Shown here: one piece after another, positions 1 through 4,682 of the stretch
Layout: each line of letters opens with the position of its first letter
Position numbering within the stretch: position 1 is the stretch's first letter
Assembly (NCBI GenBank): GCA_023398495.1
Contig: JAEWSG010000184.1
Location: forward strand, 1 to 6,597
Direction: 5' to 3'
Length of the DNA: 6,597 bases
Source of the DNA: Bacillota bacterium
GTDB taxonomy: Bacteria; Bacillota; Clostridia; Acetivibrionales; Acetivibrionaceae
Program-made: the position numbers and the translations under genes
Notes under the pieces: generated by a model
Told to the model about the DNA's origin: nothing
The model's database searches: none
What the model saw: the letters and a program-made list of their open reading frames with translations, nothing else

Positions 1-275
1 TACTGCATAAACTCGATTTATCGAAACCTTTCACGGGCTTCGCTGTGAAGAAAATGCTCCAGATCAGCTATTACACTATTGCCATAGGAATATTGAGTTT
101 ACTAGGCAGGCAGACGCTTGAAAGGCTGTCGCTCACTGAAAACCAGATCGCGATGCTGAACACCTACTGGGTGGATAGCCAGGCCTTCATAATTATGGCG
201 GCTGTAGTATATGTTATTGCCCAGATTTTTAAGAGGGGGGTTGAACTTCAGAATGATAACGATTTAACTGTATAG
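1..275 (+). CDS. DUF2975 family membrane protein, 5' end cut off by window edge
   Basis: This is the C-terminal half of a DUF2975 integral membrane protein, a family of unknown biochemical function. The frame is open from the first bases (first full codon at 3), so the GTG at 45 is probably internal and about 90 residues are visible. Family proteins are usually roughly 150-200 residues, so the rest lies upstream. Two hydrophobic segments are seen, near MLQISYYTIAIGILSLLG and AFIIMAAVVYVIAQIF. The protein ends in the family's typical tail, IFKRGVELQNDNDLTV. The next gene starts 3 bases after the stop and encodes the small HTH protein that commonly follows DUF2975 genes, as in the Bacillus YoaS/YozG type of pair. 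The two are almost surely co-transcribed. I infer that the membrane protein modulates or is regulated by its HTH partner; nothing here shows what it senses. Confidence 0.85.
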   Translation, partial: LHKLDLSKPFTGFAVKKMLQISYYTIAIGILSLLGRQTLERLSLTENQIAMLNTYWVDSQAFIIMAAVVYVIAQIFKRGVELQNDNDLTV

Positions 276-278
276 GCC

Positions 279-500
279 ATGGCGATAATTGTAAACCTCG
301 ATGTGATGATGGCGAAGCGTAAGATGTCTCTCAATGAATTGTCGGAGAAAGTGGATATAACCCTGTCGAACCTTTCGATCCTTAAAACCGGGAAAGCGAA
401 GGCGGTGCGTTTCAGCACGCTGGAAGCCATCTGCAAAGCATTAGACTGCCAGCCGGGAGATATCCTGGAATATTCGGAATCCGAAATTCAGCAAGGTTGA
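279..500 (+). CDS. Cro/C1-type HTH transcriptional regulator (YozG-like, HTH_26 type)
   Basis: A 73-residue protein made almost entirely of one Cro/C1-type helix-turn-helix domain. The DNA-binding core runs from about residue 7 to 64: MSLNELSEKVDI forms the first helix and turn, TLSNLSILKTGKA the recognition helix region, and FSTLEAICKALDCQPGDILEY the typical closing helices. Length and sequence fit the small regulators paired with DUF2975 proteins. The ATG at 279 lies 3 bases after the DUF2975 stop, which argues for translational coupling, and no separate promoter is evident. It probably binds DNA as a dimer and may autoregulate the pair; that role is inferred from the family, not from a visible operator. 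GC content is higher here than in the block that follows (34 of 60 bases in 361-420), so this gene looks like part of the resident chromosome. Confidence 0.9.
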   Translation: MAIIVNLDVMMAKRKMSLNELSEKVDITLSNLSILKTGKAKAVRFSTLEAICKALDCQPGDILEYSESEIQQG

Positions 501-536
501 AATTTAGCCTTATTGCGTGTTAGCTTGCGTTTTTAT

Positions 537-1049
537 TTAAAATTTCACTTTATCTTTCTTGCAATAATATACAGGGTCACATCCTGTTCTTGCTCCACCT
601 ATAAAAGCCAGTCCTTTTTTTTCTTTCTTTATCATTTTCTTTGTAGCAACCCCATATAAAATCGGAACAACTTCATCAGTTTTACCGCAAATTGGACAAG
701 TCGTTGGATGTCCTAATATGTGATATTCACATTCAGATAAAAAGAACTTTAATATCAAATCCTTCCCAGGTTCAACAACTACATTATTAACTGTGGTATC
801 CTTATATCCAATTAATTTTATTCCAAATGAATATTCCCCGGAATTAAGATTTCTAATTTCGAAAAATCCACTTGTATCAGAAACAGTCATTTCATTGGTT
901 TCGAACATAGTAATATTTGCCCCAATAACAGGCTTTTTTGAAACATTATCAAAAACATACCCCCTAATTATTCCATTTTGTGCAAATCCTGAATTAGCAA
1001 TAAGAATCAGGATTAGAATAAAAATTGTCATTTTTATTTTCAAATTCAT
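537..1049 (-). CDS. Secreted carboxypeptidase-like regulatory domain protein with Cys-rich C-terminal tail
   Basis: A protein of 170 residues from the ATG at 1049; a TTG one codon upstream is less likely, and an ATG at codon 7 of this reading is possible. Numbering here counts from the ATG. An N-terminal signal peptide (residues 1-23, hydrophobic FILILILIANSGFA, likely cut before QN) sends it out of the cytoplasm. Residues about 27-103 form a carboxypeptidase-regulatory-like beta-sandwich: IIRGYVFDNVSKKPVIGANI, then SDTSGFFEIRNLNSGEYSF and LIGYKDTTV. The tail holds five cysteines (107, 118, 121, 157, 163) in HPTTCPICG, RTGCDP and YYCKK, resembling a small zinc-ribbon-like domain with the usual 'PILYG' between its halves. 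The known family role of the beta-sandwich is structural, not catalytic; metal binding by the tail is inferred. It has its own promoter (1076-1105) and ends 36 bases from the convergent HTH gene. Confidence 0.8.
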   Translation of the reverse strand: MNLKIKMTIFILILILIANSGFAQNGIIRGYVFDNVSKKPVIGANITMFETNEMTVSDTSGFFEIRNLNSGEYSFGIKLIGYKDTTVNNVVVEPGKDLILKFFLSECEYHILGHPTTCPICGKTDEVVPILYGVATKKMIKKEKKGLAFIGGARTGCDPVYYCKKDKVKF

Positions 1050-1075
1050 CAACTATCAAATTTTGGTTGTGGTTT

Positions 1076-1105
1076 CAAATGTATCAGTTGATCCTGGTCT
1101 TGCAA
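1076..1105 (-). promoter_or_regulatory. Bacteroidota-type promoter for the carboxypeptidase-like domain gene
   Basis: Read on the minus strand, a TTG (1105-1103) is followed after exactly 19 bases by TACATTTG (1083-1076). This matches the Bacteroidota primary sigma factor consensus (-33 TTG, -7 TAnnTTTG) in both sequence and spacing. Transcription would start near 1068, leaving a leader of about 20 bases before the ATG at 1049. It supports independent expression of that gene rather than read-through from the deacetylase gene upstream. Confidence 0.7.
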
Positions 1106-1116
1106 TGACTAAAACG

Positions 1117-1236
1117 GCTTATGGTATGGTGTCGTGCGGGATTACGAAGCGATTTCCTATCAGTTTACACCTACATTTTTTATGAGCTATAAATGCCCGC
1201 ATACCTCTGAAACCCGCATGCACTATACCATGTATT
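1117..1236. repeat. Imperfect 120-bp inverted repeat (attC-like or MITE-like element)
   Basis: The left arm (1117-1140) contains ATGGTATGGTGTCGTGCGGG and the right arm (1213-1236) is its near complement, CCCGCATGCACTATACCAT. Pairing is ATGGTAT / A-G mismatch / GTG, then one unpaired T in the left arm, then C / G-A mismatch / TGCGGG. The roughly 72-base centre contains a second copy of CCCGCAT (1196-1202) that could compete with the one at 1213-1219. It lies between two minus-strand genes, just after the deacetylase stop. Size, arm structure and the single extrahelical base resemble integron attC sites. However, the flanks do not give clean RYYYAAC/GTTRRRY core sites, the nearest being ATTAGGC at 1233-1239. 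A non-autonomous palindromic repeat is an equal alternative. Confidence 0.55.
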
Positions 1237-1247
1237 AGGCACATTTG

Positions 1248-2084
1248 TTATTTTATCACTCTATAATACTCTTTGTTAAATGCCTTTATGTGTTCTTCTT
1301 TATTTTTTTCTTCATACACAATGTAAAATCGTTTCAAAATTTTTATCTGTGATTGATGACAATTGGCTGCTTCATTTTTTACTTTCCAATATTTTTCAAT
1401 ATTGACTGATATATCAGGATTAGGTAATCCTTGGCTACCTGTTAATCTCTTTGATAGCTCATATCCCGGAGATTTAGAAACTAAAAAACTTTCCAGTTTA
1501 TCAGAAAGCGTTATTTGGAATATCGTTTTAGTGGTAAAATCACTATTATTTCTATTCTCATTAAAGATTTCTTCGGTTAATTCAGCCGATATTCTATGCT
1601 CAGGATGCCCATACCCTCCAATTTCAGAGTCGTAAGTAATAATGTAACGTGGTTTAAAAGAATTGATTTTATCTCCAATCACACTTTTGATGCTATCTTT
1701 ATGATCATACCAAAAAGCAATACTATCTTGCATTATAGCATCCCATGAATTGTTTATAAATCCTGCGCTTTCAACATTCTCGATGCCCAACTTTGAAGCA
1801 GAGCAGTTCAGTTCATTAATCCGTATTTCGTTATGCTCACACAGTGTAAGCAAATGAATTAAAGCCCCTTTCTCTTTGAAAAGTGCAATCAATCCGCCTG
1901 CTATGGTTTCATCATCAGCATGAGGCATAATTACAAGAACCTTTGTTGAATCAGTAACCTCAATATTAAGTTCAGGCACAGAATAGTCCTGATAGGTGGT
2001 TATCTGTTCATAGTTCACACTGTTTTCACAGCCTACAAATGATATCGCTATTGAGGTAAGTAAATAATACAATGATGCTTTCAT
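1248..2084 (-). CDS. PIG-L/LmbE family deacetylase, predicted lipoprotein
   Basis: A 278-residue predicted zinc-dependent N-acetyl hydrolase of the PIG-L/LmbE family, which deacetylates N-acetylglucosaminyl or related amide substrates. The N-terminus is a lipoprotein signal (hydrophobic LLTSIAISFVG then Cys19), so the mature enzyme should be lipid-anchored in the envelope. The zinc-site motifs are present: PHADDE at 54-59 (usually PHPDDE, with Ala for the second Pro) and GHPEHR at 159-164, with His55, Asp58 and His163 the expected ligands. The helix segment EIRINELNCSASKLGIENV (86-104) and the later HQSQ (243-246) are also typical. Length is ordinary for the family. The substrate cannot be read from the sequence: the neighbours are not mycothiol, bacillithiol or glycosylation genes. 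It is alone in its transcription unit, with a 195-bp gap holding the inverted repeat after it. Confidence 0.88.
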   Translation of the reverse strand: MKASLYYLLTSIAISFVGCENSVNYEQITTYQDYSVPELNIEVTDSTKVLVIMPHADDETIAGGLIALFKEKGALIHLLTLCEHNEIRINELNCSASKLGIENVESAGFINNSWDAIMQDSIAFWYDHKDSIKSVIGDKINSFKPRYIITYDSEIGGYGHPEHRISAELTEEIFNENRNNSDFTTKTIFQITLSDKLESFLVSKSPGYELSKRLTGSQGLPNPDISVNIEKYWKVKNEAANCHQSQIKILKRFYIVYEEKNKEEHIKAFNKEYYRVIK

Positions 2085-2146
2085 GTTTCTAAGTTTTTTT
2101 CTTTATACAATTGTGCATAACTAATTTCTAACCTCCCCATTTGTAT

Positions 2147-2176
2147 GGTTATACACCTGCTTTGGGTTGTATAACC
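2147..2176. repeat. 9-bp perfect inverted repeat, possible operator
   Basis: GGTTATACA (2147-2155) and TGTATAACC (2168-2176) are perfect complements around a 12-base centre. The site lies 63-92 bases upstream of the deacetylase start, in the divergent region. Such dyads are often binding sites for dimeric regulators. The AT-rich arms and lack of a T-run make a terminator unlikely. Confidence 0.4.
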
Positions 2177-2320
2177 GCACTTTTTGGTGTTTGTATTTCA
2201 TTACCCCTTGCAATTTAATAACTATTTCTTTTGATTTTAACAAGATTAAATATTATTCTTTTGGAGCATATTGATTTTTTCTCTAGGATTAATCAGCACT
2301 CTTCATACCGCAATAGGCTA

Positions 2321-2369
2321 AATAAATACGGAGGGGAAATAACACATTAAACTAACCTCCTTATTTATT
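2321..2369 (+). promoter_or_regulatory. Stem-loop in the DUF305 leader
   Basis: AATAAATACGGAGG (2321-2334) pairs with CCTCCTTATTTATT (2356-2369) at 13 of 14 positions around a 21-base loop. It ends 31 bases before the chosen ATG of the DUF305 gene, so it should lie in that gene's 5' leader if the transcript begins upstream. The GC part sits next to the loop and the AT part at the base, with no T-run after it, so it does not look like an ordinary terminator. A leader control hairpin or a protein-binding dyad is possible. Confidence 0.45.
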
Positions 2370-2400
2370 GTTGAAGATAAACACAAATCACCACACACAC

Positions 2401-2862
2401 ATGATGAGTTACAAGAAATTTGCCTTAATGCTGGCTATATCATTCGTGATAATGTATCTGGCCATGTTCCTGAATATCGACAGGCTGAGTCACTATCACA
2501 ACAGCCTGACCAGAGTTTACATGTCGCTGCTGATGGTAGCGCCCATGGCAGTATCAATGATGTTGTTAATGGGAAAGATGTTTCCATCGCCAAAGAAAAA
2601 CAAGATCATTATATCCGTAAGTTTGCTTGTAATGGTGCTGGCTTTCGCCGGATTGCGGAACCAGGTGCCAATCGGCGATGTTCAATACATGAAAGCAATG
2701 ATACCACATCACTCTTCGGCCATAATGGTCAGCAGAAATGCAAACATCACTAATCCGCAGGTAAAAGAGTTATCGCTGCAAATCATCCGGTCGCAGGAAG
2801 AAGAGATTGCCGAAATGGAACAGCTGATAAGGGAAATAAAATATATTAAACTGGGGCGCTAA
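2401..2862 (+). CDS. DUF305 domain membrane protein
   Basis: A 153-residue protein from the ATG at 2401 (the ATG at 2404 is equally possible); a TTG at 2368 would add 11 poorly fitting residues and lies inside the leader hairpin. Three membrane segments (about 8-24, 39-59 and 68-84) precede the DUF305 four-helix region. That region carries the family hallmark MIPHHSSAI at 100-108, preceded by VQYMKA, and the second-helix motif SQEEEIAEM at 131-139. DUF305 is a ferritin-like-fold family of unknown reaction. The His pair, together with genomic neighbours known from other species, has suggested metal (often copper) handling, but no metal genes are visible here. The last residues (YIKLGR) read across the junction with a rhomboid gene fragment in another frame, so the natural C-terminus may have been altered by a rearrangement. 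Confidence 0.88.
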   Translation: MMSYKKFALMLAISFVIMYLAMFLNIDRLSHYHNSLTRVYMSLLMVAPMAVSMMLLMGKMFPSPKKNKIIISVSLLVMVLAFAGLRNQVPIGDVQYMKAMIPHHSSAIMVSRNANITNPQVKELSLQIIRSQEEEIAEMEQLIREIKYIKLGR

Positions 2863-3013
2863 CTTCAGGCCTATGGTGGCTGAAGGACAAAGTTGGAGAT
2901 TGTTTACGGCTTTTTTCCTGCACATCGGCATGTTACACCTGCTGCTGAATATGTATGCTCTGCATTTCATTGGATCACAAATTTGGTCGAATCAACTAAA
3001 GTCAGTTCTTTAA
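2840..3013 (+). pseudogene. Rhomboid family protease fragment (truncated at both ends)
   Basis: The frame from 2840 to the TAA at 3011 reads NILNWGANFRPMVAEG, then QSWRLFTAFFLHIGMLHLL and LNMYALHFIGSQIW. This is the loop-1 (GANFRP, WRL) and TM2 part of a rhomboid intramembrane serine protease, with the conserved HxxxxHxxxN pattern (FLH IGML HLLLN). Everything N-terminal to it is missing: a stop sits at 2837 and the DUF305 gene takes over in another frame. After about 2985 the sequence diverges to SNQLKSVL and a stop, so the GxSG catalytic serine helix and the later His helix are absent. At about 45 family-like residues it cannot be an active protease. An ATG at 2873 could start a 46-residue peptide, but there is no reason to think it is used. 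Confidence 0.75.
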
Positions 3014-3156
3014 ATATGTGGTTCTCAAATTAGTTAATTGATCATACATGTTGTTGTCTCAAATTTCTTCTATTGCCTTACAAATATTGAAAACCGCTCT
3101 CGTGTGTTCATAAAAAGCACTAAAAAATGAAACTTTCATTTGATTAACTTCTAGCA
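3014..3156. other. Short non-coding stretch after the rhomboid fragment
   Basis: Nothing firm is seen here. It is AT-rich and holds a GCACTAA at 3117-3123 resembling the motif near the ends of the next gene. A minus-strand reading frame of 26 codons (3139 down to 3059, MKVSFFSAFYEH...) begins 17 bases after the stop of the 193-residue gene, but it has no supporting features. Confidence 0.4.
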
Positions 3157-3738
3157 CTAATAAAATTCGTAGTATTTATCAGGATATTCATCCTTATACA
3201 AATCCAAAAACTTTGCATGATCACCTTTTAGCTCTCTATTCAATTTTACAATTAGAATATTCCTATTATACACTCCATCGTTCCATTCATCAATTTGAGG
3301 AGCCTGATCAATGATTAGTCTTACCTTCTGTTCATTATTTTGGTAATACATTATTTGCCTATGAGAGTTTAATTTCCAATGATCTGGCTTATTTGACTTT
3401 TGTAGACCAAAATGGTCAGGTCGATCTCCAATTAAATAAAAGATCAGCTTAATTAACCTGAGTATGGTTTTTTCATTTAAGTCATTCAAGTTATTTGCCT
3501 CGGAAATTTCTTCTTTTGTGATTCGGCAAATTGACAAGAGTTGAGCTTTGTGATTTCTATCTGAAATTTCGATTGTTCTATCAATACTAAGCTCAATTGA
3601 ATTAATAATTTTAATCAATCGGAGTTTCCATTCAGTACAATTCTTTATACCTGAATCACAACGAAAGTTCTGTTCACCATATAGATATCTCAATAAGGTT
3701 TCGAATGAATCACTTAAATTAATATACCCTTCCTCCAT
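3157..3738 (-). CDS. Hypothetical protein, 193 residues, AT-rich block
   Basis: I do not recognise this protein. It is a hydrophilic, mostly helical-looking 193-residue polypeptide without a signal peptide or membrane segment, so it should be cytoplasmic. The first half (SFETLLRYLYG, then KLRLIKIINSIELSIDRTIEI) looks like a helical bundle. The second half has a motif-like stretch, IGDRPDHFGL then DHWKLNSHRQIMYYQNN, and an acidic aromatic end (DLYKDEYPDKYYEFY). Two cysteines (27 and 34) are close together near the N-terminus. The ATG at 3738 follows a palindrome by 7 bases, and the upstream gene on the same strand ends 50 bases away, so the two could share a transcript. The DNA is AT-richer than the flanking conserved genes, which suggests acquisition. 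Confidence 0.65.
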   Translation of the reverse strand: MEEGYINLSDSFETLLRYLYGEQNFRCDSGIKNCTEWKLRLIKIINSIELSIDRTIEISDRNHKAQLLSICRITKEEISEANNLNDLNEKTILRLIKLIFYLIGDRPDHFGLQKSNKPDHWKLNSHRQIMYYQNNEQKVRLIIDQAPQIDEWNDGVYNRNILIVKLNRELKGDHAKFLDLYKDEYPDKYYEFY

Positions 3739-3766
3739 AAATTTCGCACTAATAGTGCTCGAATTT
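3739..3766. repeat. Palindrome upstream of the 193-residue gene
   Basis: GCACTAATAGTGC (3746-3758) is a perfect palindrome around one central base. AAATT and AATTT (3739-3743 and 3762-3766) extend the dyad past a small internal loop. It sits immediately before the minus-strand ATG at 3738, where a dimeric repressor or a leader hairpin could act. The half GCACTAATA recurs at 3154-3162 across the stop codon of the same gene. Confidence 0.45.
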
Positions 3767-3788
3767 CAAGTTATAATTCCGTATTTAA

Positions 3789-4310
3789 TTATTCATTTGT
3801 AAGTCTTTCCTCATTTCTGAAATTCATCTCTTCAATTTGCTTGAAAGGCTCATCTCTCTTAAATTTGTTTCCAGATTCAAAAAATTTCTTTAATGCCTCA
3901 TTGGCAATTTTGGGTTCAATACCTGGTGTTCTTGACAATGAGTTGTGCATATGAAAATCCTCAAAGCAACCTTGAAGTTCTTTTCTAATGTTTTTAAGCC
4001 CATTAAGAATCTCAGTGTTTAAAAATGGCTGAGAAACAGTATAGTAAGTGATGAATTGATTAAATTCAAAAAATAGTTCTTCACCAAGTCTTTGTTCTCC
4101 ACTATATTGATACTGCTGTATCTTAAGCTTTAATTGAAACAATTGTCTCAGAATTTCTTTGTGTATTTCTATCTTCTCTTTGTATATCCATGAGTAGGAG
4201 ATCTTTTGCCGCTCAATTGACTTTTCGACCTTACCTTTAATAAAAGAGTAGAAGGCAATATTGCCTAAAACAGCAACAAGCCCAGGAATTATTAAATTTA
4301 AAATATCCAT
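3789..4310 (-). CDS. Hypothetical single-pass membrane protein, 173 residues
   Basis: Not recognised as a named family. The N-terminus is a membrane segment (residues 3-24, ILNLIIPGLVAVLGNIAFYSFI) followed at once by a basic, helical stretch (KGKVEKSIERQKIS). The hydrophobic part is therefore probably an anchor with the rest in the cytoplasm, not a cleaved signal. Residues about 28-72 are heptad-like and rich in Glu, Lys and Ile, a possible coiled coil. The remainder is helical and charged and ends in EEMNFRNEERLTNE. Small anchored helical proteins of this shape are frequent among accessory and defence-associated genes, but no motif here proves such a role. It lies 50 bases upstream of the 193-residue gene on the same strand, and the DNA is AT-rich (18 of 60 bases G or C in 3841-3900). 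Confidence 0.65.
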   Translation of the reverse strand: MDILNLIIPGLVAVLGNIAFYSFIKGKVEKSIERQKISYSWIYKEKIEIHKEILRQLFQLKLKIQQYQYSGEQRLGEELFFEFNQFITYYTVSQPFLNTEILNGLKNIRKELQGCFEDFHMHNSLSRTPGIEPKIANEALKKFFESGNKFKRDEPFKQIEEMNFRNEERLTNE

Positions 4311-4323
4311 CGTATTATGGTTT

Positions 4324-4350
4324 AAAAAACCAGATATCCTTAAGATATCT
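4324..4350 (-). terminator. Weak terminator-like hairpin after the 44-residue ORF
   Basis: On the minus strand AGATATC (4350-4344) and GATATCT (4338-4332) form a 7-bp stem with a 5-base loop. GG and then six T residues (4329-4324) follow. The stem is AT-rich and hence weak, but the order of stem then T-run fits an intrinsic terminator. It would separate the small ORF from the 173-residue gene that begins at 4310. Confidence 0.35.
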
Positions 4351-4358
4351 TATTTGAA

Positions 4359-4493
4359 TTAATCACCCTTTTTATGTATGTGAGGCCTTAATGAAGGGTC
4401 ATTTTTTGGTGTTTCTTTATTGTCTCTTTGACGCCTATCTGGTTTCCCAGTTGATTCAGCGATTCTTTTTGGTCCAGGTTTAATTTCCATCAT
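4359..4493 (-). CDS. Small basic ORF, 44 residues
   Basis: The frame starts with two ATG codons (4493 and 4490) and reads MMEIKPGPKRIAESTGKP, DRRQRDNKETPKNDPSL, RPHIHKKGD, then TAA. It is very hydrophilic and basic, rich in Lys, Arg, Pro and Asp, with no membrane segment and no cysteine. I do not recognise it. Its composition and proline spacing (GPKRIAESTGKP) look like a real small protein or a disordered tail rather than random AT-rich sequence, and it fills a gap between two minus-strand genes with a terminator-like hairpin after it. No strong ribosome-binding site is visible, which is normal for this phylum. It could also be the remaining end of a longer gene. Confidence 0.4.
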   Translation of the reverse strand: MMEIKPGPKRIAESTGKPDRRQRDNKETPKNDPSLRPHIHKKGD

Positions 4494-4552
4494 GTTAAGG
4501 TTTTTAAAGATTAAGTCTTACGGATGTTGAATGTTAATATGCAATTCAAATC

Positions 4553-4574
4553 ATTGGCATCAGTAATTGCCAAT
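4553..4574. repeat. 7-bp perfect inverted repeat
   Basis: ATTGGCA (4553-4559) and TGCCAAT (4568-4574) are perfect complements around 8 bases, 60-81 bases upstream of the 44-residue ORF on the minus strand. It could be an operator for that unit; there is no T-run to make it a terminator. Confidence 0.3.
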
Positions 4575-4630
4575 TTTATTATGTCATTTAAACTACACAA
4601 ATTATACTTCGCATTTTACATAAAGGAAAT

Positions 4631-4674
4631 GCCTTTTTGTAGAGACCTAGCATTCAAGATCTCCACAAAAAGGC
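4631..4674 (-). terminator. Stem-loop downstream of the slipin gene
   Basis: GCCTTTTTGTAGAGA (4631-4645) pairs with TCTCCACAAAAAGGC (4660-4674) at 14 of 15 positions around a 14-base loop, starting 9 bases after the slipin stop. It is the natural candidate for the 3' end of the NfeD-slipin transcript. The T-run lies in the 5' arm on either strand, and only ATTTCCTTT follows on the minus strand. It may therefore act as an RNA-stabilising 3' structure instead of a classical terminator. Confidence 0.5.
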
Positions 4675-4682
4675 TTATCAGT

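Larger units (their letters stand above)
2085..2400. other. Gene-free divergent intergenic region
   Basis: This AT-rich stretch separates the minus-strand deacetylase gene from the plus-strand DUF305 gene and must hold both promoters. No exact TAnnTTTG box at the right distance from TTG was found on either strand; the nearest plus-strand match is TTCTTTTG at 2256-2263, with a TTG at an overlong 22-base spacing. It does contain two clear inverted repeats, at 2147-2176 and 2321-2369, listed separately. No open reading frame or recognisable gene remnant was seen. Confidence 0.6.

Noticed and set aside
501..536. Terminator between the convergent HTH and carboxypeptidase-like genes
   Set aside because: TTGCGT occurs twice and a T-run follows, but no stem of useful length forms, so termination here is not supported.
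793..1185. Plus-strand open frame of 130 codons
   Set aside because: It lies opposite the carboxypeptidase-like domain gene, which has a signal peptide, a recognised domain and a promoter; the plus frame has no family likeness and runs into the inverted repeat.
3059..3139. Minus-strand frame of 26 residues after the 193-residue gene
   Set aside because: Too short, with no motif, no partner and no ribosome-binding site; noted only as a possibility.
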